A stretch of 64,000 bases of DNA, taken from positions 40,212,530 to 40,276,529 of the forward strand of contig NC_087064.1 in NCBI RefSeq assembly GCF_963678635.1, in the 5' to 3' direction. The first letter of the stretch is position 1, and every line of letters begins with the position of its first letter. Origin of the DNA: Symsagittifera roscoffensis. Taxonomy: Eukaryota; Xenacoelomorpha; Acoela; Convolutidae. A model generated the notes under the pieces. It did no database searches. It worked only from the letters and a program-made list of their open reading frames with translations, and had not been told where the DNA came from. Made by a program: the position numbers and the translations under genes. Of this stretch, positions 22,992 through 34,975 are shown piece by piece.

Positions 22992-24133
22992 TTAATCTTC
23001 TGGGAAAAAGCCGTGGGGTAAGATGTCGTGAATCATGTCTGATGTTGTTAGTAATTTGGCTAGTATGCGTATGATGTTTTTAGTTTGTAGCAGTGGCCAA
23101 AGCAATTGAAGTGCTTTAATGGTGTTTAGTTCTTCAGTGCCTACTGCAAACTCGTAAGGTGTGTTTTGGATGAGGTTATATATCTTATGATTATATTTAG
23201 TATTGTGAATGAATTCTAATATGGGTATTTCAATAGGCTGGATAAATTCATGCGGGATAAGGAAGGGTCTGGATTCTTCGGCATTGAAGGTCTTTGTGAT
23301 GGGACAGAATATATACATTCGGGTAACTGGGTCATAGTTGCAGAGGATGCCGTGGAGGTTAGTATCTTTAATGCAATATGTAAAATTAAGGAAGAATGGT
23401 GACGTGTATTTGGAGTTAAGAAACTGAAAACGATGGTGAGATTGTCTTGATGGGGTGTGTAAATCAATATCGTGGGAACAGTGCAAATCGCGTTCCTGTG
23501 GTGAAAGAAAGTGAAAGATTAGTGAAAATAACTGAAAATTATCATAGAAGCTCTCGTATGCTTGAATATCAACTAGTGATTCTGAAATAATGTGATCATG
23601 CTTTCTATCAAAAATGTTAAGTGTGAATACGTATGATGTTTTGATGAAAAATTTGCTGTTAGTTGCGGGTTTGCGAAGCGGTCTTCATCTAAAAATTGAT
23701 CTTGATTAGAGCGGATGATATTATGATCGTAGTATTCTATTGCAAATTCGTTAGCTCGGGGTGCAGTGAATGTTTTTAATAAATTTTTATATCCAACGTA
23801 CGTAAATTGTCGAGGTGTTAGTGTTGTGGTGAGTCTATATAACATGTTTTTGTGCTTTTCGATACTGTCATGAGTAATAGCTAATGGTAGGCAAAGGTGG
23901 TTAGTGAAATTATAATAAGCTGTCCAATGAAGTGTTGGCATCAAAACGCGCTCATCAACAAAATTGCGTGTGTCGTTAGTATTGTTAGGTGTATTTAACG
24001 TATATTGCGGAAATGAGGGTAAGGTGATTTCAAGAAAATTTTTCGTGTTGGTGTAATCCGGGTGATTAATATGTTCGCGGGCTGTTCCGGGTTTAGTTGG
24101 GAATGGGTGATTTGGAAACTTTGCGAACATCAT
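22992..24133 (-). pseudogene. Extra ORF of the large element, downstream copy (frameshifted)
   Basis: Minus-strand ORFs 24133-23573 and 23486-22992 correspond to the N- and C-terminal parts of the intact-looking frame at 26588-25641. The break lies near 23650, where this copy reads differently from the other (a longer, non-T-rich junction). The encoded motifs MPTLHWTAYYNF and the C-terminal HDILPHGFFPED are shared. Function is unknown. Confidence 0.7.
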
Positions 24134-25640
24134 TTTCTTATCCGGTTCCTCTTGAAGAACGTTCCAGGACGCTGGAATTAGGGACAGGAAATTATTACTT
24201 CGTCATTCGACAACGACTGTGATCCCCAATGAAATCAATCCGATTTCAAAATGGTTTGCTATGTCAGGTTTTTCTGTGTTAGTAGAGAACTGTTTTGTGT
24301 GCAGCCTCGTATGGGAATGACGTGAAGATCGTGTGTGGAAGGGATGCCTTGTAACTCGGATCTGTACGTATACTTGAACATCGAGTTGGTCATTGGCCTA
24401 GTTCAATGAAGTCCTTTTCTGCGAAGTCAAGTCGTACTCTAGATCCTTTGAGTCGTGATTGTGGACGGCATGTCGGTTATGTTTAGCCATTCTTTTGTTC
24501 GAGTGTGATGGGATCATCTAGTCTTTGGATGTTCGTCTTTGTTGTTGTGTATGATCTATATACTGCAAAGTATGATTTACATTTTATAAATTTATGTTAA
24601 TTCGGTTTTTAATCATGAATTTAGTTAGTCGTTTTCACAAAAGCGTTTTGTTTTAGTTTGGTTATTTTGAGGAGTTACTCACCCTTGAGTACCTCTTATT
24701 AAAAATAGAAATGTGGTCACAAAGCGTGGATGTAGCGCGGTGGGTTAGGCCGGCTATAGAGCATGCTCAGGGCATCCTCTCTGGTGGGTTAGGCCAGGAG
24801 TGGGAGTATGATTGCATGCTGTTTCATTGAGAGGTCCTGTTATGTGATAACGTTTTATGTTGGGTTTATGTTGGTCTTTCTTATGTTACTTTGGTTGTGT
24901 CCTTTTTTCAAAAATCAAATTGTTTTGGTTTGTGTTTGTCTTGCGACTTTTTTGTGTTTTATGATTTCTTTCTTAGATTTTATAATAGTCTTCAAAAGAA
25001 TAAATTATCCAGTTTTAAACTGGGTTAATCCGGTTTGGGTACCGTTGGTTTTCTTTTCTTAGTCATGCTGTTATTTTATGATTTGTGGTGTTCAGTAAGC
25101 TGCGTTGGTTAGTTTAGTTTAGTGTATAATTCTTTTCTAACCGGGTTAAAGAAAAGTTTGAAACTTGTTATCGTGTGTTAGAGTTGTTGATAGTGAAAGC
25201 TTGAAACTTAAAATCATTATTTAAAAAATTTTTCGTGGGCGCGCTGTGCGATTGTGGATAGAATTTTTGTGCGAATGAATGAAAATATTGAAAAGGTTAG
25301 TACTGCTTTCTCAATTTATCAATTTATTGCATAGAATTTGAATTTTATTGCGTTTTGGGGGAATTAAAATTATAAATTTTCATCGTATTTCAAGTTTACT
25401 GCTTCATGGGGAAATAATTTATAAAAAAAAGTACTACATTTGTTATGAATTTTACTACATTATTTAGTGCAAGAAAAAAATGAATTTTAAGATAAATTAA
25501 CAAGTTTTTATTTTCATTTTTCTTTTCTGTTTTGTAGATGATCGTGGTGTGAAGACTAAAAGCATAAATCAAACATTGATAGAAAATGGTTAGTACAAAT
25601 TTGAATTTATTAGTAAAAATTATTTCAAATTATACTTACC

Positions 25641-26588
25641 TTAATCTTCTGGGAAAAAGCCGTGGGGGAAGATGTCGTGAATCATGTCTGATGTTGTTAG
25701 TAATTTGGCTCGTATGCGTATGATGTTTTTAGTTTGTAGCAGTGACCAAAGCAATTGAAGTGCTTTAATGGTGTTAAGTTCTTCGGTGCCTACTGCAAAC
25801 TCGTAAGGTGTGTTTTGGATGAGGTTATATATCTTATGATTATATTTAGTATGGTGAATGAATTCTAAAATGGGTATTTCAATAGGCTGGATAAATTCAT
25901 GCGGGTTAAGGAAGGGTCTGGATTCTTCGGCATTGAAGGTCTTTGTGATGGGACAGAATATATACATTCGGGTAACTGGGTCATAGTTGCAGAGGATGCC
26001 GTGGAGGTTAGTATCTTTAATGCAATATGTAAAATTAAGGAAGAATGGTGACGTGTATTTTGAGTTAAGAAACTGAAAACGATGGTGAGATTGTCTTGAT
26101 GGGGTGTGTAAATCAATATCGTGGGAACAGTGCAAATCGCGTTCCTGTGGTGAAAGAAAGTGAAAGATTAGTGAAAATAACTGAAAAATATCATAGAAGC
26201 TCTCGTATGCTTGAATATCAACTAGTGATTCTGAAATAATGTGATCATGCTTTCTATCAAAAATGTTAAGTGTGAATACGTATGATGTTTTGATGAAAAT
26301 TTTTTTTTGTAGCGGGTTTGCGAAGCGGTCTTCATCTAAAAATTGATCTTGATTAGAGCGGATGATATTATGATCGTAGTATTCTATTGCAAATTCGTTA
26401 GCTCGGGGTGCAGTGAATGTTTTTAATAAATTTTTATATCCAACGTAAGTAAATTGTCGAGGTGTTAGTGTTGTGATGAGTCTATATAACATATTTTTGT
26501 GCTTTTCGATACTGTCGTGAGTAATAGCTAATGGTAGGCAAAGGTGGTTAGTGAAATTATAATAAGCTGTCCAATGAAGTGTTGGCAT
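25641..26588 (-). CDS. Extra ORF of the large element, open copy (unknown protein, at least 315 residues)
   Basis: This minus-strand frame of 315 codons from the ATG at 26588 extends openly upstream to about 26905. The extension adds a Ser/Thr/Pro-rich segment and then KPGTAREHINHP. It lies downstream of the envelope-like region and upstream of the 3' LTR, the position of accessory genes in retrovirus-like elements. The protein has no clear signal peptide or membrane segment. It is rich in aromatic residues and His, and I see no known motif (no RT, protease, methyltransferase or zinc-finger pattern). It is one of the longest unbroken frames in the element and is paralogous to 22992-24133 through the tandem duplication. 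Confidence 0.65.
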   Translation of the reverse strand: MPTLHWTAYYNFTNHLCLPLAITHDSIEKHKNMLYRLITTLTPRQFTYVGYKNLLKTFTAPRANEFAIEYYDHNIIRSNQDQFLDEDRFANPLQKKIFIKTSYVFTLNIFDRKHDHIISESLVDIQAYESFYDIFQLFSLIFHFLSPQERDLHCSHDIDLHTPSRQSHHRFQFLNSKYTSPFFLNFTYCIKDTNLHGILCNYDPVTRMYIFCPITKTFNAEESRPFLNPHEFIQPIEIPILEFIHHTKYNHKIYNLIQNTPYEFAVGTEELNTIKALQLLWSLLQTKNIIRIRAKLLTTSDMIHDIFPHGFFPED

Positions 26589-26769
26589 TAAAACGTGCTC
26601 ATCAACAAAATTGCGTGTGTCGTTAGTATTGTTAGGTGTATTTAACGTATATTGCGGAAATGAGGGTAAGGTGATTTCAAGAAAATTTTTCGTGTTGGTG
26701 TGTTCCGGGTGATTAATATGTTCGCGGGCTGTTCCGGGTTTAGTTGGAAATGGGTGATTTGGAAATTTT

Positions 26770-27393
26770 CGTTTAAAAGTGCGATAAGCTCGGTGGGTGC
26801 TAGTAGGCGTTTCGGTGGATGTGGATGAGTGTGCTGATGATGGAGTGTAAACTGAGGAGGGTGTGGGGATAGCTGTATTTGAGGATGTTATTGTGGATGA
26901 GAGTTAATGTATTGTGAGGGTGTTGGGGTGTATTAATTGATGTGTAAAGTAATAAAATTATCAAGCTCCTGGGAAATTTGGGGGGTATCTGAGGAATGAT
27001 TATATGATCTGTCGGAATGAAGTGGAGAATAGGTTGGGGTCACTTGGGAAGCATAAGAAGGAGTGGAAACGGATGGGAGTGGATGATTGGATGGGATTGG
27101 TTGAAAAGGGGGTTTTGAAAAAACTGAGGAGTTGGTCTGGGTATAGGTAGATGGAGATGGTTCGGAGTCTGCAAATTCGTCGGGGTTTCTACATTAGAGT
27201 TATTAAATTATGAGATACAAAGAAAAACTGAAATATCTGAGTTAGTATCAGAATTCGTGCTTGATGGTATATTAATAATTGGAAAATCGGGTGGTGGGAA
27301 AGCAAAAAGTGGGATTATTGGGATTTGAGTTTGGAGGTTGGCTGGATGGGAATTTGAGCGATGGAGGGATCCAAGTTGTCGGCTCATCGTGGG
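26770..27393 (-). other. Linker between envelope-like region and extra ORF
   Basis: A low-complexity, G-rich (plus) and Pro/Ser/Thr-coding (minus) stretch. Only the last part (below about 26905) is in frame with the extra ORF. The rest is interrupted by stops in all minus frames that I checked. Confidence 0.4.
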
Positions 27394-30300
27394 TTAAAAA
27401 AATGATTGTTGAGATTGAAAAGTGGTGGTGTGGCGTTGTTCTATAATTAGTTCGTATGTTTTTTCATTTTGTGAATGATGTGTCATTATGTGTTGGATGG
27501 GACTTTGTGTTGTATTTGGTCTAGAATTCGGATTAATTGTGATTGCTAGGTTTCGGAAATTACGGGGAACTAATGATAGTGGATGGTTTTGCGGTAAGGG
27601 TGGCAACTGTGGTGCGGTAGGTGTTATTTCTACATTATTATGTTCTTCGTCGTATATGTTTTGTCTTGTGGATATTTTTGTGTTATATTCTTTTATTTGT
27701 GCATCTAAGAGTATTTTATTAATTGATGATGAAAAAATTCCAAAAAATCCTGCAAATAGTATACGTGCTACACTTGCTTGTCGGTTTACTTGTGTGTGTA
27801 TAGCGCACGTAATATTGATTACTTTTAACAGTGAGAAAAGAAATCCTATAAAATTAAACATGGCGTATAAGATAGTTAATTTTTCTAAGATATAATAGGG
27901 CCATCCTAGAAAAGCTAGAATTTCGTTCTTTAAGGTGACAAAACTAAAAATATTTATAGGTGAAATATCTTGTGGTCTGTATTTTTAACCGTTTAAATAA
28001 ATGTAGTCTTTAATGTCTTTAAAATATCCGCTATATTCTTGTGTATAAATGTCTGCAAATCCTGCGGTTTCGGCAAGTTTTCTTAAATTCTGGTCAATTG
28101 ATTGTCTTTGTATTGTGTCCATTTGTGTTAATAATTCCTGAAATTGTTGTGTTCTAATGTGATGTTGGATATCAGATTTAGAATATATTCCAATTGATTG
28201 TAAATCAATATTTGGATTACGAGCAATAGCTCTGATGCTTTCGGGTGAAAATTTTTTGAGTGATTGCATTAATGTAGGGTACGGTGTAAGTAGGTAGTAT
28301 TTATCTTCATCAGGATTTAATTGTACTACATTGTTGCTAATTTCTGATCCACATGGGACTGCGGTATCCCAAAAACATGTTCGTCTTGAAAGTGTATCGA
28401 CAAAATGTACTTTATTTTTATAGAATATGGGAATTCTTATATAACAACGTTTGTCTTCAAAAACATATAAGGGTGATACTTTTTTTGGTGCAAGTATAAA
28501 ACCATAAAATATTTCCTTCGTAATCTAGAAAATTTGATCTGTTTCCTGATAATAAGTAACCTGCGTAAGGTATTTTTAGTACTGCTAGTGCGAGTGATTG
28601 TAGGATTTGTGTTCTTTCTAATTCGCATAGTTGATGAAGTGTTTCTAATTCAGAAAGTGACATTTCTTGAAAAATTCTACTAATTGTGTAGTCTAACTTC
28701 ATGTCTAAGTGGATATCATAATGAATATTACCAAAATAGGTGCATTCATTAGTGATAGTTCTTTTAAACGTGTGCTTTTACTGTCATATGGTTTTAGTTT
28801 TCCACCAGGTTGACCTGTGTTTTTCAGAAAGTTAACTGGGACGTATGATGTTCCTTCATTTATAGGATGACTTGTGGCATCAGGGTCAAATTTTATTTTT
28901 CCAGTGGTCATGTCGAAACCTTTTTCGTATTCGACAAGTATTTCAGAGTATTGTGTCTTATAAAGTGGATTTCTGTATTTACATGCAAATTCTGTGTATT
29001 GTGTCTTATAAAGTGGATTTCTGTATTTACATGCAAATTCTGTTTCTTGATACATTTGAAAACGTGTTAATTTACTTTCTATATCATGGATACTTCTAGA
29101 ATCATTACTTTGTTTTCGGGATGGGTTTACTTGTTCGTATGGAATTTATTCTATAAAATATTTTTCATGAAATTTTATCATTCGAGCGTGTATTTTTGCT
29201 ACTTGAAATGTTGTGCATGTATCTTCGGGAAACCAAACAATTGTTGCTTGGGTCCCTGTTGTAGGGTCACAATAACCTTGATCATTTTTGCAAGATAACC
29301 TAATTCCTTGATAGATCATTGTGTTATCAGATAAATCTCGTGTGAGTTGTATTTTTTCGAGTTGTATTTTCCAATCAAAAAACATTTATTTTTTGTGTCT
29401 GCTTTGCAGTTTGAAGGGTCATTTATTCCAATGTGTGGTATCCAGTGTTTATCATGTATGCCATAAGTTAATCTTCCGTGTGCGCCGTTATATGGGTATT
29501 TTTCGTCTAATTTTATATGTCCTTGATATCGTTCAAGTTCTGCTTGATGTACAGAATCGGCAAAGACTTGGAAAGTTACTATTTTTCTGTCTGTGTTTTT
29601 ATTTCTTGTGATGTTAAGTCTGAGTAATTCGTTTTTACAATCATCGGGATTTAGATGTAAAAGTCGTTCTATATTACTTTGATAAAATGATTCGTGATCA
29701 AGTCGGTTCTTATTTCCATTGGAAACTTGTGAACAGTGTACTTTCTTTTCGGAAAATGTTGCTGTAAATTTATATCCTGTGACATTTGTTGCTCGTGCTT
29801 TTGAATATATTGTTGCGATTACATTTGTAGTTTCTATAGCTTGTGGTTCTGTTTCGCATTGCGATACTTGATTTATTGCATATTTGTGTGGTGTTTTTTG
29901 TTCGTTTTCTTCACAATCATAGTGTGTTACTAATAAATCATGGGGTCCTGTGCGAGGAGATGGATTTGTGTTTTGGTCGGAAAACATTAGAAAAAAGATT
30001 TGTTGAAACGTTAATATTTTTAGAATATACACGTGTATGATAATCCTGAGTATGGGTTATAAAATGTGATGTAACCAATTGTGTTTTTTGTATATCTATC
30101 GTATTTATATATTACTTCAGTTGTTATAAATGGTGGTGGTAGCGATTGAGCTGTTATTTTTGGTGGATTTAATGGGTAGGGATGTTGAACAAAATTGTTA
30201 AGTTTGATCGTGATTTCAAATTTTAATTGGAGACTATTTTGTTGAAGTATTTGAATATTGTGTTCACGAATATCTTCGTGGATATCTTGTCTAAATTGTA

Positions 30301-31278
30301 GTCTATTGAGTGCCCAACTGTGGAGTCGGTTACTATCTTGATGTTGTCCAAATAATGGTGGGGTGCTACGAATGTGTTCCAATCTAGTCGTAAAAAGATT
30401 TTTGATGATGATTGTTCTCGATATCTAGCGTCGAGGTTATTTGGAAAATTTAAAGGGAAAAGCGTCGGTGAAATTTGACTTAATGATGGTGCTGACGGTA
30501 GTGATAATGTTTCTGATAGTGATGATGGTGTTGTATTCGTAGAAATACCTATTGGTTCATTTACTATGTTTAGTTCACCTTGTGTATATGAGTGTGTAGC
30601 CCAATATGGTAGTCGTGCGGTGGGATTGGGGGGGGGGGGGGTTTAAAGGGATTTTTACGTATTTGTTCAGATGTTGGTGTTGAACCTAAGTAACCTGAGG
30701 GTATACTTGAGGTGCTATGTTGTGAAAGGAGTGTGTGAGTTTCTGGTAATGTACTACTTGAAATATCTGAAGTAGTTGGTGTTGATGACTGGGGTATATC
30801 AAAATGAACTCTAGTGGTTTGAAAATTTCTATTTCTTCGTGGATGTATAATCTGTCTATTTATTTCAACTGTATTTTGATTTTGACTAATGTGTCTTATT
30901 CTGTTTAAGTCTTGTGGCAATGTGGGGTACAAATTATATGTTGGTTCACTTAGGAATGCCTGTCGCTGGACTGGTTCTAATGGTTCTGATAAGCGAGCGT
31001 GTCGTTCTTCAAAGGCGTATGGATTATCTTGAAAAGAAATTCGTGTGGATGTTTGGGGGTTTTGGGTAGTTGTAGGTATTGCTGGGTTTTCTTGGGATGA
31101 TGCCGGTGAAGACTGATTTTGTGATTGTTGGTTAGCAATTTTTGAAACGTGTCCGATTGATTTTTTCTAGTTGGAAGATTTATGTTTATTGTAGTATTCT
31201 TCGATGGAAAGAATTAAAAGGATTGTTGCTAAGGCGAATGTGGCTATTGCCTTTTTTACACATTTGCACATTGTCATT
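27394..31278 (-). pseudogene. Envelope-like membrane protein region of the large element, broken into many ORFs
   Basis: Between integrase and the extra ORF lies a chain of minus-strand ORFs: 30932-30570, 30382-30020, 30032-29316, 29385-29146, 29055-28705, 28702-28457, 28269-27985 and 27861-27394. A short upstream frame from about 31278 has a hydrophobic N-terminal segment followed by an in-frame TAG near 31170. Next come a Ser/Thr/Pro-rich part, a Cys-containing ectodomain-like part, and two hydrophobic segments near the C terminus (within 27861-27720) followed by a proline-rich tail. Position, hydrophobic ends and length fit an Env-like fusion or attachment glycoprotein of errantivirus-like elements. 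Several frameshifts and stops mean no full product can be made. A 72-bp direct repeat (about 28963-29040) is one visible break. Confidence 0.55.
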
Positions 31279-32200
31279 ATTAGGGATGATAAAAATTTGA
31301 TGAAAATTACAAATAGTAAAAAATATCTGTTCTAGTGAAAATTGTTCGTATCATTTAAATTGACTTTGAATTATTGTACCTGTGAATGTGGTCAATGATT
31401 TGGGAAAGTTGGAGATATATTTCAAATAGGGAGTAGAAAATTAAAAAAATATTGCAAAAATTTATTCAAATGATTATGAACGCTTCAAAAGTATCGATTA
31501 AAAATATGAACAAAAGTTTGCATAGTATGAAAATTTTTATGAAAAGATTTAGGTTTGTACTTTTTAAGATACTGACTGATTGAGAGAAGAGCAATTAAGA
31601 AATGATTTCTTCGTCGAATATTTTTTGTTGTTTGGGGCGAAATTCAAGTGTGGTCGGGTTATTTATTGGTTTTTTGACAATTGGGTTGAGTTTTGTGAAA
31701 AATTGTTGGGGGCTAATTTTATGGTGTTCGGGAGGTCTTCTTTGCTTTATTTTTATTTGTCGGGTGATCTGGGGTATTTTTGAAATATTTGTACTTTAGG
31801 CCAAACGATTATAGTCCTTTTTTACTTTAGGCTAATTCGCCATTTTTGGTTGGAGGGTTTTTGAGGTCTGAGTTGGGAAAGTATTGTTCATCTTTTCGTT
31901 ATTAGATAGGGAGGGGGGGGGGGGGGGGTTGTAATATTATGGTGGTATTTATTTTAGTTGTCAAGTTTTAGCGAGTTGCTTATTTTTGACCTGGAGGTTG
32001 TAAAGTTATAGTTATAGATATGCCTGGAGTTTAACATCTATCGGCTAATAGGTTGGTGTTAGCGATGTAGAAGGTGACGGTTTTGAGTGAATCCTATTGG
32101 CTGAATTTGAACTAGAATTGTTGCGTATTTGTCAGCATGTTATCTTGAAAAATGAAAGTTCAAAATGATTTAGAGGTGTAAAAATTATTAATTTTTAAAA
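31279..32200 (-). other. Region between integrase and envelope-like part; homopolymer G16
   Basis: No convincing ORF of the element is seen. A run of 16 G (31913-31928, plus strand) and polypyrimidine stretches are present. It could hold splice signals for a subgenomic env mRNA, but none is identifiable with confidence. Confidence 0.35.
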
Positions 32201-32920
32201 TCAAAGTTGTTTTTGAAATTCAACTTGCTTTAATATTTCAGATTGTGGAAAGAATGTTTTGTAATTTTTACGTGGTTGATTTCTAAGTCGTGATGATTCT
32301 CTATGTTCTGATTTTTCTATTTGTTCTTGTGGTAAAATTTTTTCTATCATTTTCCTGTTTTTTCTTTCTTTTTGAGGTATTTTTGGGTCTGGCATTTTTT
32401 GATTGTTTTGAGCTTTGGTTTGTTTTTGATTTTGATTTTCATGATGAACGTTGTATTGTTCGTCTATTTCCTTTTCTGTATGTGGATGATTTTGAATAAC
32501 TTTTAAACCTGTGAAAGAATATAATTGAGTTAATTCGCGTAGTGCGTATTCTTTTGGGTAGTAGGGCAATAGATTGTTACGATGTTGAACAATTTCTTTT
32601 TTATTTGAAGCTGTGAGTTTATACGTTACGTCAGTGGGTTTGGCAATTATTTGGTATGGTCCTTTTCGAAGGGGTTGTAATTTTTTAGAGATTCCTTTTT
32701 GCGTATTAAAGTTAGGTATTAAGACAAATGTTCCAATTTTTAAATCTGTGGCTAGTGTAAAGCGTGAATTAATTTGGTCGTTAATGTTTTGCCTTTGTAA
32801 CAATTTCTTTGTTACTTTTTGGTAGATTTCATTGTGTTTTTTATCTCTATTTAAAATCCATTCGGTGTGTGCCGGAGGCTTATTTAAGAATTTGTGGGTG
32901 ATGAAAATGATCTTCATCAT
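32201..32920 (-). CDS. Integrase C-terminal part with GPY/F-like module (part of pol)
   Basis: This minus-strand ORF of 239 codons includes DLKIGTFVLIPNFNTQKG, then LQPLRKGPYQIIAKPTDVTY, the pattern of the GPY/F DNA-binding module at the end of Ty3/Gypsy integrases. A Lys/Gln/Glu/Arg-rich tail follows. It overlaps the catalytic-domain ORF (33182-32880) in a different frame, so at least one frameshift separates them. Confidence 0.75.
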   Translation of the reverse strand: MMKIIFITHKFLNKPPAHTEWILNRDKKHNEIYQKVTKKLLQRQNINDQINSRFTLATDLKIGTFVLIPNFNTQKGISKKLQPLRKGPYQIIAKPTDVTYKLTASNKKEIVQHRNNLLPYYPKEYALRELTQLYSFTGLKVIQNHPHTEKEIDEQYNVHHENQNQKQTKAQNNQKMPDPKIPQKERKNRKMIEKILPQEQIEKSEHRESSRLRNQPRKNYKTFFPQSEILKQVEFQKQL

Positions 32921-33720
32921 CTGTGTAAAGGTAGGTTATAACAAATTGAATCTTTATTTGGTTGGCAATAACCTTGTGCATTTTATGGGCATTTGCTGTA
33001 AACATAACTGGTTTTCGTCGCTTTTGATTAAAAACCATTTCGTATGGTGACATTCCTAAAGTTGTCATGATTGTTGAATTATATGCTAAGGGAAATAGTT
33101 TTACATCTGCTGACCATTCTGTGTATCTTGTATCATTTCCATTTATGATACATCTGAGATATTCTTGTAATGAACGGTTCATACCTTAGACTAAACCGTT
33201 TGTCCAAGCTGCATGAGATGTACGTGGTTTATGTTTGATGTTATATAAGTGGCATAGTGTGATGATTTCATTATTTATGAATTCTGTACCGTTGTCTGTA
33301 ACTAAGATTTCGGGTAATCCGAATTTGGCTATCCAATGTTCGTAAAGTGTTGTCTAAGCATAGTAAGCATTACAATGTGGTACTGGGTTGAATGCTACAT
33401 AGTGTGTGAACGCATCAACAATGACCATAATGTAGAAATTTTGTTTCAGAGGATGGTGAAATTGGTCCTTTTGTGTCGAAAGAAATGCGATGGTTAAAAT
33501 ATAAACTTTGTCCTTTAAAATCTTGTTTTTGTGCTATTTGTTTTTGATTTGGATAAGGTTTGTTCAATTGACATATTATACAATCGTTGCATAATACTTA
33601 TATCCAAATTGGTGCATTTGGGAAATAAAAAATTTGTGTAAAGTTCGAGTATGTTTTTTCTGATCCGGAGTGTCCTTTTGTATTTTAAGTATGGGAGATG
33701 TTAAAAGCTATTAATATCAT
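32880..33720 (-). pseudogene. Integrase zinc-binding and catalytic core (DDE), broken
   Basis: On the minus strand, a zinc-finger remnant (CNDCIICQ, about 33600-33570) is followed by the catalytic core. The first Asp is in IVDAFTHYVAF (about 33425), the second in VTDNGTEFIN (about 33300). The third acidic position falls in NGLV-stop-GMNRS, where TAA at 33188-33186 sits exactly at the place of the expected Glu. Downstream, 33182-32880 is open and contains GMSPYEMVF. Other stops and a frameshift near the zinc finger also break it. Integrase would normally insert the cDNA; this copy cannot. Confidence 0.75.
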
Positions 33721-33882
33721 ACCTAAAGGAAGACAGGGAACTTTAGAATCATTTAAATGATATTCTAAAAGATCTGTATTTTCATTAATTGTTGTGTTAT
33801 TAAATTTTCGGAAATATCGGAGGAGTGTTTTATTTCCTAAAAATGTGGTATCTGCTTTTACGGGCTTAGTTTTGTATTTGTG

Positions 33883-34095
33883 TCACGATTTTAGTTGTAT
33901 AATTACTGGGTCGAGATTTTGATATTGTTTTAAAAGTTCAAGTGTAATTTTATCTGTTGGGGGGAGAAAAATATTGTCAATTTCTAGTTTTGATAGGGGA
34001 ATTGTGTCAAGTGGGTCATGGAGGTCAAAAACTTGATTTATTGTGTATTTTGAATCATTTGTTTGTGGTCCTGATAAATTTATTTTATCGGTCAA
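33883..34095 (-). CDS. Pol linker between RNase H and integrase
   Basis: This 70-codon open segment ends in NLDPVIIQLKS, which resembles the linker preceding the integrase zinc finger in Ty3/Gypsy polyproteins. It is a fragment of a longer broken pol frame. Confidence 0.45.
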   Translation of the reverse strand: MTDKINLSGPQTNDSKYTINQVFDLHDPLDTIPLSKLEIDNIFLPPTDKITLELLKQYQNLDPVIIQLKS

Positions 34096-34975
34096 ATTTT
34101 CTTTTTCAATTAATGGAAAAAGGTCTTTTTCATGCGAGTGTTGTCTTATTCTCCTTTGCTGAGTATTATTTTTTATCCATTGTCAGTATGGAATTGGTTT
34201 AAAAGTGGATGTGCCTAGTAAATGAACTTCGTAGTGATTATTTTGGCAATCTGAGTAGAGTGGAAAATGTTATAGATTATTTATTTGTGATTGATCAATG
34301 TCAGTTTTTACTGCGTATTTGCATTCTAGCCGGGGTGACGTTTCATCTTTTGCGAGATAGAATTTAATATTTTGTGGTATTTCGTGTAGTTTTTCGTGTA
34401 AGTAATTCAGGTGGCGTATTTCGACTTAATGTATCTGGTAACGCAAGAATTTTTCCTGCTGTCCAAACTATATGTAAGTTTGGAAATTTCATTAGAATTA
34501 GTTGAAATCTATAAACTCTAAGATTTGGGTTTGATTTTTGTGTAAATAGAAAAATAATTGGTTTGTGATCTGTGAATAGAACTGTTGGATCTTTTGATCC
34601 AAGTATCAGAAATTCATATTCTGTAAGTGTAAAAATTACTGCTGTACATTATCTCATTAGAGTTGAGAGTCGTAGCTCTGCTTGAGTGAATAATCGTGAA
34701 TTTGCTGATATAAGATTCATTTTATTTGTTCCACTATGTGATTGTAGCAATGCTGCGCCGATGCCAAAATTTGAATCATCGCACATTGCATAGAATGGTT
34801 GATTGGGATCTGGAATTGTGTTTGAAATTTGTTCTGTTAAAAGGTTTTTAATTTCCTCAAATCGTGTTTGATGTTCAGTAGTCCATTCAAAATTATTTTG
34901 TTGTCTGAGGATGTTATAAAAGGGTCTTAAGTATAATTGCATTTTGTAAACATATTTACTTAAGAAATTCATCAT
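34096..34975 (-). pseudogene. RNase H domain of pol, broken
   Basis: The open part 34975-34649 shows the RT connection (FYNILRQQNNFEWT) and the start of RNase H (FYAMCDDSNFGIGAALLQ), where the Asp at the strand-1 position is visible. Below 34649 the frame meets stops, although motifs such as TDHKPIIFLFTQK can still be read around 34580-34540. The role would be degradation of the RNA template during reverse transcription. Confidence 0.7.

Larger units (their letters stand above)
21475..26768. repeat. Internal tandem duplication of the large element (two copies of about 2.65 kb)
   Basis: The phrase gcgaacatcattttcttatc occurs at 21475 and 24123, and everything between repeats with an offset near 2648 bp: 21475-24122 and 24123 to about 26768. 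Each copy holds the extra ORF on the minus strand and about 1.5 kb of non-coding 3' sequence. The copies differ by scattered substitutions and small indels. The duplication is therefore not an assembly echo of identical reads, and it happened some time ago. Confidence 0.9.

Noticed and set aside
22160-25062. Plus-strand hydrophobic 84-codon ORF seen twice (22160-22414 and 24808-25062)
   Set aside because: Its repetition is explained by the 2.65-kb duplication. It is antisense to the element, in non-coding 3' sequence, with no known motif.
27488-27895. Plus-strand 135-codon ORF
   Set aside because: It is the antisense of the C-terminal envelope-like frame, which has the hydrophobic segments and fits the element's orientation.
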